DNA from: Flavobacterium sp. YO12
GTDB lineage: Bacteria > Bacteroidota > Bacteroidia > Flavobacteriales > Flavobacteriaceae
Assembly: GCF_004119495.1 (NCBI RefSeq)
Contig: NZ_NRQU01000023.1
Location: 1-64,000, forward strand
Direction of reading: 5' to 3'
DNA length: 64,000 nt
The position numbers and the translations under genes are program-made. The notes beneath the pieces are model-generated. The model was not told the DNA's origin. It did not search any database and worked only from the letters and a program-made list of their open reading frames with translations. Below are positions 43,442-52,853 of the stretch, piece by piece (position 1 is the first letter of the stretch; the number at the start of each line of letters is the position of its first letter).

Positions 43442-44157
43442 AAAAGATAAAAGTTGTAATAGTTGATGACGAACGTTTGTCGAGAGAAGAACTTAAACGA
43501 GCTTTATTATTGTATGAAGATTTTATTCTAATTGGTGAGGCTGAAAATGCGTATGATGCCAAAGATCTGATTGAAAATAAAATGCCTGATTTGATTTTTT
43601 TAGATATTAAAATGCCTGAAAAATCTGGATTCGATTTATTAGAATCCTTAGAGAATGTTCCAGAGGTATTATTTATTACAGCCCATAATCAATTTGCAGT
43701 ACAAGCATTTGAGGTAAATGCATTAGACTATTTGCTGAAGCCCATAAGAGATGAACGTTTTTTGAAAGCAATTGAAAAAATAAGAAATACCATAAGCATG
43801 AAATCTGTTTTGAGCAATGCAATAGAACAAGATCGAAGGATTTTTATTAAAGATGGCGAAAAAAGGTTTTTCATTCCATTAGATGAAATTTATTTAATTG
43901 AATCTCTAGAGAATTATACGAGACTTTATTTTCAAGATAAAAAAGCGATGCAAAGGCGATCACTCAGACAATGGGAAGAGATGTTGGATGGAACTGTTTT
44001 TTTTAGAATAAACAGAACCGAAATTGTAAATATTAAATACATACAACAAGTTAATAGTACAATCGATGGCGGACTTGAAGTAAAACTTAAAACAGGAGAA
44101 TTATTAAAGGTGTCTAAACGTCAATCTGCAAAATTTAAAAAAAGTAATGGGATTTAA
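43438..44157 (+). CDS. LytTR-family response regulator
   Basis: A 239-residue regulator. The receiver domain has VIVDDERLSREEL and the phospho-acceptor aspartate in LIFLDIKMPEKSGFD, then FITAHNQFAVQAFEV. The C-terminal LytTR DNA-binding domain begins around residue 140 (RIFIKDGEKRFFIPLDEIYL) with RINRTEIVNIKYI. It follows the kinase with coupling and precedes the S15-type hydrolase by 12 bases, forming a three-gene operon. It may control its own operon. Confidence 0.93.
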   Translation: MKKIKVVIVDDERLSREELKRALLLYEDFILIGEAENAYDAKDLIENKMPDLIFLDIKMPEKSGFDLLESLENVPEVLFITAHNQFAVQAFEVNALDYLLKPIRDERFLKAIEKIRNTISMKSVLSNAIEQDRRIFIKDGEKRFFIPLDEIYLIESLENYTRLYFQDKKAMQRRSLRQWEEMLDGTVFFRINRTEIVNIKYIQQVNSTIDGGLEVKLKTGELLKVSKRQSAKFKKSNGI

Positions 44158-44169
44158 TAAAGCTATTCA

Positions 44170-45912
44170 ATGAAAACAATTTTAAATTTTGTATTTCTTA
44201 TTTTAATAGTATCAAATACATTTTCGCAACAAACCAAGAGAATAAAATCTGAAGATTTAAAAAGTGCTTACAATATTCAAGACAGTGTAATGATTAAAAC
44301 ACGAGATGGCGCTTATATTTCGGCAATAGTTGTTCGGAAAAAAGAAGTTTCTAGTCCAAAACCAGTAATATTTCAATTTACGATTTATGTTAGAGATAAA
44401 GGAAGAGACATTAAATCCTTAAAAGAAGCTGTTGATAATGGCTATGTAGGTGTAATTGCCTACACAAGAGGAAAGCGATTTAGTCAAAGTGATATACTTC
44501 CTTATGAAAATGACGGCAATGATGCATATGATGTTATTGATTGGATCAGTAAACAAAAATGGTGCAACGGAAGTGTAGGAATGTATGGCGGCAGTTACAA
44601 CGGATTTACACAATGGGCGGCTTGTAAAAAAATGCATCCAGCACTTAAAACGATAGTTCCGTATGTTGCTAACAGACCCGGAATGGGTTTGCCAATGGAA
44701 AACAATGTATTTATAAATCCTAATTATGAATGGTCATTTTATGTTGGTAATAATAAATATTTGGACACAATTGCTGGAAATGACAGGCAGCGTTTTAGAA
44801 AAATGCAATGGAAATGGTGGGAAACAGGCGAAGCTTACAAAAAACTAGACAGTCTCGATGGAAGTCCGAATCGACTTTTTCAGCGATGGATTAAGCATCA
44901 TTCATTTGATGAATATTGGCAAAAAATGGCACCCTATAAAAATGATTTTGCACAAATAAATATTCCCGTATTAGTATTTGATGGTTATTATAATGATTCT
45001 CAAAATTCAAGTTTATATTATATAAGAGAACTTCAAAAATACAATTCCAAAACTCCAGTCTATGCAGTTATTGGACCCTACGATCATTTTGGGACTCAGG
45101 TTGGAGGTGAAAAAGAATTGTATGATTACAAAGTTGATCCAGTGTCAATAGTCAATATTAAAAAAATAACTTACCAATGGTTTGATTACATTTTGAAAAA
45201 TGGTTCAAAACCAGAAATACTCAAAGACAAGATTAATTATGAAGTAATGGGTGCAAATGAATGGCGAAGCGCTCCCTCTCTCGATAAGATGGCTAATGGT
45301 TTTCTTAAATTGTATTTGTCAGATAGTAAAAGAGGAAAATTCTATTCTTTAAAAGAAAAAAAAGCAGCTCAAAAAAAGTATCTGTACCAAGAAGTTGATT
45401 TTGCTGACCGACAAATCCAAAATAATGACTATTATCCAGATCCTATTATCAGAAAAGAAATTGACACAACAAATGGCTTTGCTTTTGTAAGCGAACCGTT
45501 GAAAGAGCCGATCTTGATTAATGGTTCGTTTTTAGGCGAAATAAAAGCCAGTATCAATAAGAAAGATATGGATATAGGAGTTACTTTGTATGAAGTAATG
45601 CCAAATGGGGAATATTTTCATCTTTCATACTTTTTAGGACGTGCGAGTTATGCTAAAGATATTACTAAAAGAAATTTACTGAAACCAAATGAAATTGAGT
45701 CAATTCCTTTTTCAAATACGCATTTAGTAAGCAAACAATTAAGTAAAGGAAGTCGTTTGCTGGTAGTTATTAATGTTAATAAAAATCCGTTTTCTCAATT
45801 AAATTATGGATCAGGAAAAGAAGTTAGCTACGAAACAATTCAAGATGCAAAAGAACCATTAAAAGTAAAATGGTACAATGACAGTTTTGTAAAAATTCCA
45901 ATTTGGAAGTAA
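44170..45912 (+). CDS. Exported CocE/NonD (S15-type) hydrolase
   Basis: A 580-residue exported hydrolase. Signal peptide NFVFLILIVSNTFS. The alpha/beta hydrolase core has the nucleophile motif GMYGGSYNGFTQW, an acid in LVFDGYYND and a base in GPYDHFGTQ. A C-terminal jelly-roll (from about residue 380) matches the X-Pro dipeptidyl-peptidase C domain. Family members are glutaryl-7-ACA acylases, cocaine esterases and dipeptidyl peptidases, so the substrate is not fixed. Co-transcribed with the kinase and regulator, so induction by their signal is likely. Confidence 0.9.
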   Translation: MKTILNFVFLILIVSNTFSQQTKRIKSEDLKSAYNIQDSVMIKTRDGAYISAIVVRKKEVSSPKPVIFQFTIYVRDKGRDIKSLKEAVDNGYVGVIAYTRGKRFSQSDILPYENDGNDAYDVIDWISKQKWCNGSVGMYGGSYNGFTQWAACKKMHPALKTIVPYVANRPGMGLPMENNVFINPNYEWSFYVGNNKYLDTIAGNDRQRFRKMQWKWWETGEAYKKLDSLDGSPNRLFQRWIKHHSFDEYWQKMAPYKNDFAQINIPVLVFDGYYNDSQNSSLYYIRELQKYNSKTPVYAVIGPYDHFGTQVGGEKELYDYKVDPVSIVNIKKITYQWFDYILKNGSKPEILKDKINYEVMGANEWRSAPSLDKMANGFLKLYLSDSKRGKFYSLKEKKAAQKKYLYQEVDFADRQIQNNDYYPDPIIRKEIDTTNGFAFVSEPLKEPILINGSFLGEIKASINKKDMDIGVTLYEVMPNGEYFHLSYFLGRASYAKDITKRNLLKPNEIESIPFSNTHLVSKQLSKGSRLLVVINVNKNPFSQLNYGSGKEVSYETIQDAKEPLKVKWYNDSFVKIPIWK

Positions 45913-45921
45913 AGAAAAAAC

Positions 45922-45956
45922 AAAATCCGAATCTCGATAAAAAGATTCGGATTTTT
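45922..45956. terminator. Bidirectional terminator between two two-component units
   Basis: AAAATCCGAATCT and AGATTCGGATTTTT form a 13-bp hairpin between convergent genes. Its stem nearly equals those at 42222 and 49207. Confidence 0.85.
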
Positions 45957-45957
45957 G

Positions 45958-46656
45958 TTACGTGATTGTATTTAAATGAATTAACCAGTTTTCTTTGTAG
46001 CTATTCCCAATTGGAATTTCGACAGAATTTATTTCAATTTCATTTTTAGAATAAGAGGTTAATTTTTTTGTCTGAATAATGAATGAGCGGTGAACACGAA
46101 CAAAATCTGGATTTAATAACTTTTCAAAAACAGAAATATTTTGTTTGATGTGATATGACCTGCCATTTTCGAGATGTATTGTTATGTAATCTTTGAGGCT
46201 TTCAATAAATAATATTTCATCCAGAATAATTTTAATGTTTTTATTGCCGCTTGTAACAAAAATGTAATTTTCAGTCGTTGAATTACTCTCTTTTTTAGGA
46301 GTTTGTAATTGCCTGAATTTTTCAATTGAAGCAAAAAAACGATCAAAAGTAATTGGTTTTAAGAGATAGTCAATTACATTTAATTCATATCCTTCTAACG
46401 CATATTCTCGATAAGCAGTAGTGAAAATTACTTTTGGAGGATTTTTCAATTTCTTTAAAAAATCGTTTCCTTTTAATAAAGGCATTTCTATATCTAAAAA
46501 AATAAGATCTACAACATTGTTTTCTAAGAAAGTGTAGGCTTTCAGTGCATTTTCGAAAGAATCAATTAGTTCAAAGTTTTCGAAATTTGCTAAATGTGAA
46601 GCAATTAATTCTCTTGCTAAAGGTTCATCGTCAACTATAATGCATTTATGTTTCAT
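45958..46656 (-). CDS. LytTR-family response regulator
   Basis: A 232-residue regulator, paralogous to the one at 43438. Receiver: CIIVDDEPLARELIASHL and phospho-acceptor in LIFLDIEMPLLKGND, then TTAYREYALEGYEL. LytTR domain from about residue 130 (NYIFVTSGNKNIKIILDEIL, RVHRSFIIQTKKL). It is downstream of its kinase on the minus strand with a 67-base gap. Targets unknown; the divergent propeller gene is a candidate. Confidence 0.93.
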   Translation of the reverse strand: MKHKCIIVDDEPLARELIASHLANFENFELIDSFENALKAYTFLENNVVDLIFLDIEMPLLKGNDFLKKLKNPPKVIFTTAYREYALEGYELNVIDYLLKPITFDRFFASIEKFRQLQTPKKESNSTTENYIFVTSGNKNIKIILDEILFIESLKDYITIHLENGRSYHIKQNISVFEKLLNPDFVRVHRSFIIQTKKLTSYSKNEIEINSVEIPIGNSYKENWLIHLNTIT

Positions 46657-46723
46657 TTTTTTGAATTTAGTTCAATCACTTTTCTATAGTTTCTCTATTA
46701 GTACTTTTGCACAATAAGCTAAA

Positions 46724-47776
46724 TTAAAGAGTAAGGCAGAGTTTTGCAGTATAGTGCGTTTGCGTTTCTCTGATTTCTATTTTATGTTTTTTGGGATACA
46801 ACAAATCAAGTTGTTTACGAACATTTATTAAACCTATTTTTGACTTGTCAGAAATTGCGGCAAAATCGTTTTGGGGTTTTGTATTCTCAATACTAAAAAT
46901 AATCTGCTGATTTTTACTTTCTAATTTTAACCGAATTGCAGCTTTTTCTGTTTCATTAACTACACCATGTTTAAAAGCATTTTCGATAAAAGTTAATATA
47001 ATTAAAGGAGAAATTTTATTACTTTCTTGAATGTCTTTGGTGAACAAAATATCTAATCTGTTTTCGCTGTAGCGAAGTTTTTCCAAAGCAATATAATTCT
47101 CAATTAAAGTAATTTCTTTTTCAATAGAAACATAATCGTCATTACATCGATATAATACAAAGTCTAGAATTTCAGATAGTTTAGCAATTACTTCGGGTGC
47201 TTTATCGTCTTTTTTTAGTGTTAAAGTGTATAAGTTGTTTAAAGTATTGAATAGGAAATGAGGGTTTAGTTGATTTTTTAACACCTTTAATTCCATTGAT
47301 TTCTTCTCTTCTTCGAGTTTTAAAAGACGCTGTTGCTTTCTGTTGAAGCTGATAAAGCCTAAAATAATAATTGGATAGGTGATAAAAGAAAACTCTCGTA
47401 CAATCAATTTTACAGAAGTTAATCTTTGAGGAATGTTCATTTTATGTCCAAGCCAATCATTAAAAAATCCTGGAAATTTTGGTTCTAGATAATAATATTT
47501 AAGAATCATCAAAAAAGCAAAAACAATATAGAGCCAGCTTAAAGCAGAAACTATAAAAAGCAGGTATTTCTTTTTGTTAAGCGTCTGGGGAATGATCCAG
47601 TAAATTAATCCGTAGCTGGCAGCTGCCTGCGCTAGAATTTTCCAAGTATATACAAACGTAAAATCATAAGTACTGGTGTCATTAGATTTATTTGTAATAT
47701 AAAAAAATAAGAAGAAAACCCAGTATAAGCAATGAAGAGCAACTCTTTTAAGATCTATTTGTTTAATAAAATTCAT
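46724..47776 (-). CDS. LytS-type sensor histidine kinase
   Basis: A 350-residue kinase with four membrane helices in about residues 10-160, then a coiled region (RKQQRLLKLEEEKKSMELKV) and the kinase core with LNPHFLFNTLNNLYTL and ILTFIENAFKHGVV and a glycine box KSKIGLINVRKQL. The ATG at 47776 is preferred over an upstream TTG since it begins FIKQIDLKR and lies near the hydrophobic start. It is paired with the regulator at 45958. Confidence 0.92.
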   Translation of the reverse strand: MNFIKQIDLKRVALHCLYWVFFLFFYITNKSNDTSTYDFTFVYTWKILAQAAASYGLIYWIIPQTLNKKKYLLFIVSALSWLYIVFAFLMILKYYYLEPKFPGFFNDWLGHKMNIPQRLTSVKLIVREFSFITYPIIILGFISFNRKQQRLLKLEEEKKSMELKVLKNQLNPHFLFNTLNNLYTLTLKKDDKAPEVIAKLSEILDFVLYRCNDDYVSIEKEITLIENYIALEKLRYSENRLDILFTKDIQESNKISPLIILTFIENAFKHGVVNETEKAAIRLKLESKNQQIIFSIENTKPQNDFAAISDKSKIGLINVRKQLDLLYPKKHKIEIRETQTHYTAKLCLTL

Positions 47777-48078
47777 AAGATATTTAATTGAGAGCAAGAT
47801 AGTAAAATATAGAAAAAAGCTTTGTTTAAAGGTGTGAATAATACGTTTTTGCGTTTAAAATGAGGGTTTGAGCATACGAATTCAATAGTTATCAAAAATC
47901 GATTATTTGAATGCTGAAGCAGGCTTTTCATTTGTAAGTGAAATTAGATATCTACACTACGATTATATTCGTCTAAAAATAGAAACAATGATCAAATTTA
48001 TTATTCTGCTAGCAGTAATTTTAAGTAATGCATTAAAATAAAAACCTTTTAACCAAGAAACAAGTAAAACTAAAACAA
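47777..48078. other. Intergenic region with possible LytTR sites
   Basis: About 300 bases between the kinase and the propeller gene, which are divergent. ACGTTTTT (47843-47850) and GCGTTTAA (47851-47858) form a direct repeat of ACGTT/GCGTT type, 8 bases apart. A stretch near 47900-48040 reads as a coding-like sequence without an ATG start (see findings). No other structure is seen. Confidence 0.35.
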
Positions 48079-49167
48079 ATGAAAAAAGCAATTAAAACTG
48101 CCATTGGGATTCTAATTTTATTCAATGCCTTGAATTTATTTTCACAAGCAAGCAATCAAGAAATTACATATAGTAAGACTTCAAAAGTAATAAAACCAAC
48201 TTTATTTGCAGATTTGGGAGAAACCTGCCAAACACCTGATGGTATGGCTTTAGATAAAAAAGGCAACTTGTTTTTATCGATTACAAATCCAATTTCATTT
48301 GAAAAATTTGGGAGTAAAATTCTAACTTTTGATAAAAATGATAAACCAGTAGTTTGGTTTGATAAATTGCCATTGCACCCAATCACAAAAAAGGTGCATC
48401 CGATGGGAATGGAGTTTGGTCCTGATGGTAATTTATACATAATGGATAATCAGTTTTTTGCTGGAAAAGAGAATTTTTCCAGATTGATTAGAATTATTGT
48501 AAAAGAAGGAAAACCGTTGAAAGCCGAGGTCTTAGTGGAAGGATTTAATTTTGGAGAAGCTGTAAGATGGTCAAAAAATAGAATTTATATAACAGATGCT
48601 TTATTTGAAAATAGAAGAGAAAGCGGAATTTATAGTTTTTCGTTAGATCAATTAAACAAGAAAAATATTGTTCTGGATTCATCAAATAAAAAAGATTACC
48701 TGATTGCAACTTTTACCTTAAAACCCGAAGTCACTAAAAATACAATTGGTATTGATGGAATTGCTTTTGATAAAAAAGGAAATTTATATGCAGGAAATTT
48801 TGGTGATGGAGTAATAACTAAATTAGAATTCTATAACGATGGAAAAGTAAAATCTCAAAAAGTTGTTTTTGATTCGGATAAATTGAAATGTTGCGACGGC
48901 TTTTTTTATGATGAAAAAAGAAATTCCATTTTTATTGCCAATTATGAGAATAACAGTGTACATCAACTCAATTTAAACACGAACACAATTTCTTTAATTT
49001 GGGAAAATGACGCCGCCGATGGTTCTGATGGGAAATTGGATAATCCGTGTGAAACTATTATTTATAAAGGAAAATTATTGGTTGTTAATTACGATACTTT
49101 CCCAGGAGAAAAAAATAAAGAAGCGGATGCCTTTCATACTATTTCAAGTTTTGATTTAGGGAATTAA
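48079..49167 (+). CDS. Exported beta-propeller (SMP-30/NHL-like) protein
   Basis: A 362-residue exported protein. Signal peptide AIGILILFNALNLFS. Repeated strands such as GMALDKKGNLFLSITN, GMEFGPDGNLYIMDNQ, GIAFDKKGNLYAGNFGDG and FFYDEKRNSIFIANYENNS mark a beta-propeller of the SMP-30/gluconolactonase or NHL group. Whether it is a lactonase or a binding scaffold is unclear; the metal ligands of SMP-30 cannot be assigned. Divergent from the second kinase and ended by a hairpin. Confidence 0.82.
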   Translation: MKKAIKTAIGILILFNALNLFSQASNQEITYSKTSKVIKPTLFADLGETCQTPDGMALDKKGNLFLSITNPISFEKFGSKILTFDKNDKPVVWFDKLPLHPITKKVHPMGMEFGPDGNLYIMDNQFFAGKENFSRLIRIIVKEGKPLKAEVLVEGFNFGEAVRWSKNRIYITDALFENRRESGIYSFSLDQLNKKNIVLDSSNKKDYLIATFTLKPEVTKNTIGIDGIAFDKKGNLYAGNFGDGVITKLEFYNDGKVKSQKVVFDSDKLKCCDGFFYDEKRNSIFIANYENNSVHQLNLNTNTISLIWENDAADGSDGKLDNPCETIIYKGKLLVVNYDTFPGEKNKEADAFHTISSFDLGN

Positions 49168-49206
49168 AGGTGAAATTATGTCGAAAAACAAAATTTAAAC
49201 AAATAA

Positions 49207-49242
49207 AGAAGCCGAATCTTAATGAAAAGATTCGGCTTTTTT
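49207..49242 (+). terminator. Terminator of the beta-propeller gene
   Basis: AAGCCGAATCTT and AAGATTCGGCTTTTTT form a 12-bp stem and T run. Third copy of this stem. Confidence 0.88.
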
Positions 49243-49271
49243 ATAATCTAAAATTTGAACTCTAAATCAGA

Positions 49272-50897
49272 TTAACCTAAGAAAGGATATCTGTAATCTT
49301 CTGGAGTTACAAAAGTTTCTTTGATAGTTCTTGGAGAAGCCCAACGCAATAAGTTCAATGCAGAACCTGCTTTATCGTTAGTTCCAGAAGCTCTTGCTCC
49401 ACCAAAAGGCTGCATTCCTACAACTGCTCCAGTTGGTTTATCGTTAATATAGAAGTTACCAGCTGCATTTTGCAATTTAGTAGTAGCTACTTCAATAGCA
49501 TAACGATCTTGGCTGAAAACAGCTCCAGTTAAAGCGTACTCAGAAGTAGTGTCAACTAATTCTAAAGTTTCTTCCCACTTAGCATCTTCGTAAACATAAA
49601 TTGTGATAACTGGTCCAAATAACTCAGTTTCCATTGTAGTATATTTTGGATTTGTAGTTACGATAACCGTTGGCTCAACAAAGTATCCAACTGATTTATC
49701 GTAATTTCCACCAACGATGATTTCTGCGTCAGCATCTTTTTTTGCTTGGTCAATATAACTTGCTAATTTATCAAAAGAACCTTCGTGGATAACTGCAGTA
49801 ATAAAGTTTCCAAAATCTTCTGGAGAACCCATTTTCATAGATTTTACATCAGCAATTAATTGTTCTTTTACAGCCGGCCATAAACTTTGCGGGATATAAG
49901 CTCTTGAAGCTGCAGAACATTTTTGACCTTGAAATTCAAATGCTCCACGAGTAATTCCTGTAACTACTTGTTTTACGTTTGCGCTTGGGTGAGCAATGAT
50001 AAAATCTTTACCACCAGTTTCTCCAACGATTCTTGGGTAAGTTTTGTAATTATGGATGTTTGCACCAATTTTTGCCCAAATATCTTTAAATACGTGAGTT
50101 GAACCTGTAAAGTGAACACCTGCAAAATCGCGGCTTGCTAAAACAGTATCAGTAATCATTAAAGCATCTCCAAAAACTACATTGATAACTCCATCAGGAA
50201 CTCCAGCTTCTTTGAAAACTTCAAGAATAATTTTTGTAGAGAATACTTGGCTGTCACTTGGTTTCCAAACCACAACGTTACCCATCATTGCAGCACTTGC
50301 AGGAAGGTTTGCAGCAATAGCAGTAAAGTTAAAAGGAGTAATTGCGTAAACAAATCCTTCAAGAGGTCTGTATTCTAAACGGTTCCAAACAGAAGAATCT
50401 GATTTTGGCTGATCGTTATAAATTTGAGTCATGAATTCTACGTTGTAACGTAAAAAGTCAATTAATTCGCAAGAAGCATCAATTTCTGCTTGGTGAATAT
50501 TTTTAGATTGACCAATCATAGTAGCAGCATTAATGCGTGCTCTGTATGGCCCTGCGATAAGTTCAGCAGCTTTTAAGAAAATAGCAGCACGTTGTTCCCA
50601 TGCCATGTTTGCCCATGCTGTTCTTGATTCAAGAGCATTTGCAATTGCTTTTTCGATATGTTGTTTTTCAGCTAAATGATATTTTCCAACGATATGTTTG
50701 TGATCATGAGGAGCTGTAATGTTTCTAGTGTTTCCAGTTTTGATTTCTTCACTTCCAATATATAAAGGAACATCAATTTGAGAGTTCCACATTGTAGTGT
50801 AAGCCGCCTGAACAGCTGCTTTTTCTGGAGAGTTAGGTGCGTAGCCTTTTACGGGTTCGTTTACCGCTTTTGGTACATGAAAGAATCCTTTTAGCAT
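49272..50897 (-). CDS. pruA: L-glutamate gamma-semialdehyde dehydrogenase
   Basis: Oxidises glutamate semialdehyde (from pyrroline-5-carboxylate) to glutamate in proline use. A 541-residue aldehyde dehydrogenase. Motifs: YAITPFNFTAIAANLPASAAM for NAD, VGETGGKDFIIAH with the catalytic glutamate region, and EFQGQKCSAASRAYIP with the catalytic cysteine. The C-terminus (NFYINDKPTGAVVGMQPFGG) is typical. The ATG at 50897 is chosen since KGFFHVPKAVNEPVKGY is the expected start. A proline dehydrogenase gene is not in the window. Confidence 0.95.
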   Translation of the reverse strand: MLKGFFHVPKAVNEPVKGYAPNSPEKAAVQAAYTTMWNSQIDVPLYIGSEEIKTGNTRNITAPHDHKHIVGKYHLAEKQHIEKAIANALESRTAWANMAWEQRAAIFLKAAELIAGPYRARINAATMIGQSKNIHQAEIDASCELIDFLRYNVEFMTQIYNDQPKSDSSVWNRLEYRPLEGFVYAITPFNFTAIAANLPASAAMMGNVVVWKPSDSQVFSTKIILEVFKEAGVPDGVINVVFGDALMITDTVLASRDFAGVHFTGSTHVFKDIWAKIGANIHNYKTYPRIVGETGGKDFIIAHPSANVKQVVTGITRGAFEFQGQKCSAASRAYIPQSLWPAVKEQLIADVKSMKMGSPEDFGNFITAVIHEGSFDKLASYIDQAKKDADAEIIVGGNYDKSVGYFVEPTVIVTTNPKYTTMETELFGPVITIYVYEDAKWEETLELVDTTSEYALTGAVFSQDRYAIEVATTKLQNAAGNFYINDKPTGAVVGMQPFGGARASGTNDKAGSALNLLRWASPRTIKETFVTPEDYRYPFLG

Positions 50898-50970
50898 GTT
50901 ATTTAAAATTAGATAATTAGACAATTTGCAGGTTAGATGATTTGATTGTTACGAATAATCTAACGTCGCA

Positions 50971-50978
50971 CAAAAGTA
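50971..50978 (-). promoter_or_regulatory. -7 element of pruA
   Basis: TACTTTTG on the minus strand, matching TAnnTTTG, about 75 bases before the ATG. Confidence 0.4.
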
Positions 50979-51053
50979 CAAAGGATAAATTAATAATTTG
51001 ATAAATTTATGATTTAGATAACGATAAAAAGAAGACAGCCTTTAAACTATGAT

Positions 51054-51440
51054 TTAGTTTAAAGCAAAAGGAGCACACATTCTAAAAGTAGGTACAATAA
51101 CCTTGAATGTTTTTGTTGTAGTAAAATTGATCATATTAAAATGACCTTTCATAGCACCATATGGCGATGATAATAAACAGCCTGAACTATAAGTGTGATT
51201 TTCTCCCGGTTTTAAAACTGGTTTTTTACCAATTACACCTTCACCGTCAACAACTTCCAAATCATTTAGAGAGTCAAAAATTTCCCAATGACGAGATGTT
51301 AACTGAACAGAATCTTTACTATGATTTTCGATTGTAACTACGTAACTAAAAGCAAAGTGAATTTTGTAGTTTTTGAAGTAAGTTCCTTCAAAACTAGTCA
51401 AAACAGATATTTTTATGCCTCTTGTAATTTGAGAAACCAT
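51054..51440 (-). CDS. apaG: ApaG protein
   Basis: A 128-residue beta-sandwich (fibronectin type III-like) protein. The stretches HFAFSYVVTIENHSKDSVQL, SRHWEIFDSLNDLEVVDGEG and VIGKKPVLKPGENHTYSSGC are diagnostic. ApaG is linked to cobalt resistance and magnesium efflux in enterobacteria by genetics; its molecular action is not settled. It stands alone upstream of pruA. Confidence 0.93.
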   Translation of the reverse strand: MVSQITRGIKISVLTSFEGTYFKNYKIHFAFSYVVTIENHSKDSVQLTSRHWEIFDSLNDLEVVDGEGVIGKKPVLKPGENHTYSSGCLLSSPYGAMKGHFNMINFTTTKTFKVIVPTFRMCAPFALN

Positions 51441-51519
51441 ACTAACGTAGTAAATATGTGTATATTATATATGCAAATCTACAAAAAAAAATCTTTTGTC
51501 CTAAAACCTTAACAATGTT

Positions 51520-52779
51520 TTAATTTACGATATTTATTGAGTTTGCATTTCCTTTTCCTATAACTCTTTGATAACGATCTATGCTTTCTTTATAGTAAAC
51601 CAAAATTGTATATTCGTTTTCTGTTTGATAAAAATTGCCATCAATAGCATTTTCATTATCGATGTTTCCTTTTTTATCAGCTACCGTATATTGAAAATTA
51701 GTAAAACCTTGTTTTATCATTACAGCCTTTTCATAAATGCCTTTTTCCGTATTATAATCCATTTTGTATTCTGGTGATAAACTGTAATTATTAAACATTC
51801 CTGTTATATAAATATCTTTGTTAAGTCTAAAGGCAGGAGCCGAAAGCGAAAAGTAAACCCACGCATAATCAGCTTCAATATCGTTATTTGATCCGTTAAT
51901 GTTTTTAACTACAAAATTACCGTTAACGTCTTGGTATAAAGTATAGATCTGATTGCCTCGAGCGCGATTCGTGTACAAATATGAATTGTAAACATCGTTG
52001 CTGGTTCCCACTTTTCCAACATTATTATTGGCAGCTCGAATGTCTTTGTTTTCAAAATATAAAAATTCATTCCCGCCCCAAAACTGAGTTTCAGCATCGT
52101 ATTTGTAAACAAGTTGATTTCCAATTGTATATTGTGGTGGAACATTTTTTATTGCAGTATTAAAATTTCCGTTTTGCAATAAAAGAACTTTTACATTTTG
52201 TGTCGGCGTTTGAAAAACAATATCATTTGAAACTATTGCAAAATCAAGATTCTGTTTAAAATCAATGTTGCTGAGGTTACGGCTTCTTTTTACTTGAGCT
52301 GCAACGGTACAATGATTCTCAAACAAAATAAACTTTCTTGCAAGTACAACTTCTTTATCTTCATTTAAAATTTTTAAAATGTAGTTTCCAGAAATTCGCA
52401 GCTGCGTAGTAAACTGATTAGGAAACGGAAGTCTATAATGTGAATATATTTGAAGCGTATTAAAAGAATTAGAATAATCAGTTATTCGCTGACCATCAAA
52501 ACCACGTAAAAAATCTGTTTTTGGAATGTCTGACGGAATCCAATTGTAATCGCAATGAGTAATTTCGAAGTAATAATTGGCTTCGCTTCCAAATAAATCA
52601 TCAAATTGAAATTCAAATGTTGATCCTAATTCAAAAATAGGAACAACATTACTGCCATTTTGTACAAACGAAACAGTTTTGATATTGTAAGGCGGATCAA
52701 TTTCTTTTTGAACATTTTGGGCTTTCGCCAAAGTGAAAATTAGAATAAAAAATAAGCTTGTATATAAAAATTTTGGCAT
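51520..52779 (-). CDS. DUF5103 exported protein
   Basis: A 419-residue exported protein. Signal peptide KFLYTSLFFILIFTLAKA. The whole mature chain matches DUF5103: FGSEANYYFEITHCDYNWIP near the start, LRGFDGQRITDYSNSFNTLQ, RKFILFENHCTVAAQVKRS, and in the C-terminus PEYKMDYNTEKGIYEKAVM and VIGKGNANSINIV. It is common in Bacteroidota with no known role; several beta domains suggest a surface or secretion-linked protein. Downstream of the helicase gene. Confidence 0.85.
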   Translation of the reverse strand: MPKFLYTSLFFILIFTLAKAQNVQKEIDPPYNIKTVSFVQNGSNVVPIFELGSTFEFQFDDLFGSEANYYFEITHCDYNWIPSDIPKTDFLRGFDGQRITDYSNSFNTLQIYSHYRLPFPNQFTTQLRISGNYILKILNEDKEVVLARKFILFENHCTVAAQVKRSRNLSNIDFKQNLDFAIVSNDIVFQTPTQNVKVLLLQNGNFNTAIKNVPPQYTIGNQLVYKYDAETQFWGGNEFLYFENKDIRAANNNVGKVGTSNDVYNSYLYTNRARGNQIYTLYQDVNGNFVVKNINGSNNDIEADYAWVYFSLSAPAFRLNKDIYITGMFNNYSLSPEYKMDYNTEKGIYEKAVMIKQGFTNFQYTVADKKGNIDNENAIDGNFYQTENEYTILVYYKESIDRYQRVIGKGNANSINIVN

Positions 52780-52853
52780 CTTATTACGTTGTAAGATTGT
52801 AAATATAACAATTTTATGTAACGAAAAATAGACTGTTTTATTGGTTTAACGTA

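Noticed and set aside
42386..47776. Tandem duplication of one two-component system
   Set aside because: The two kinases and regulators share architecture but differ clearly in sequence and gene order, so recent duplication is not supported.
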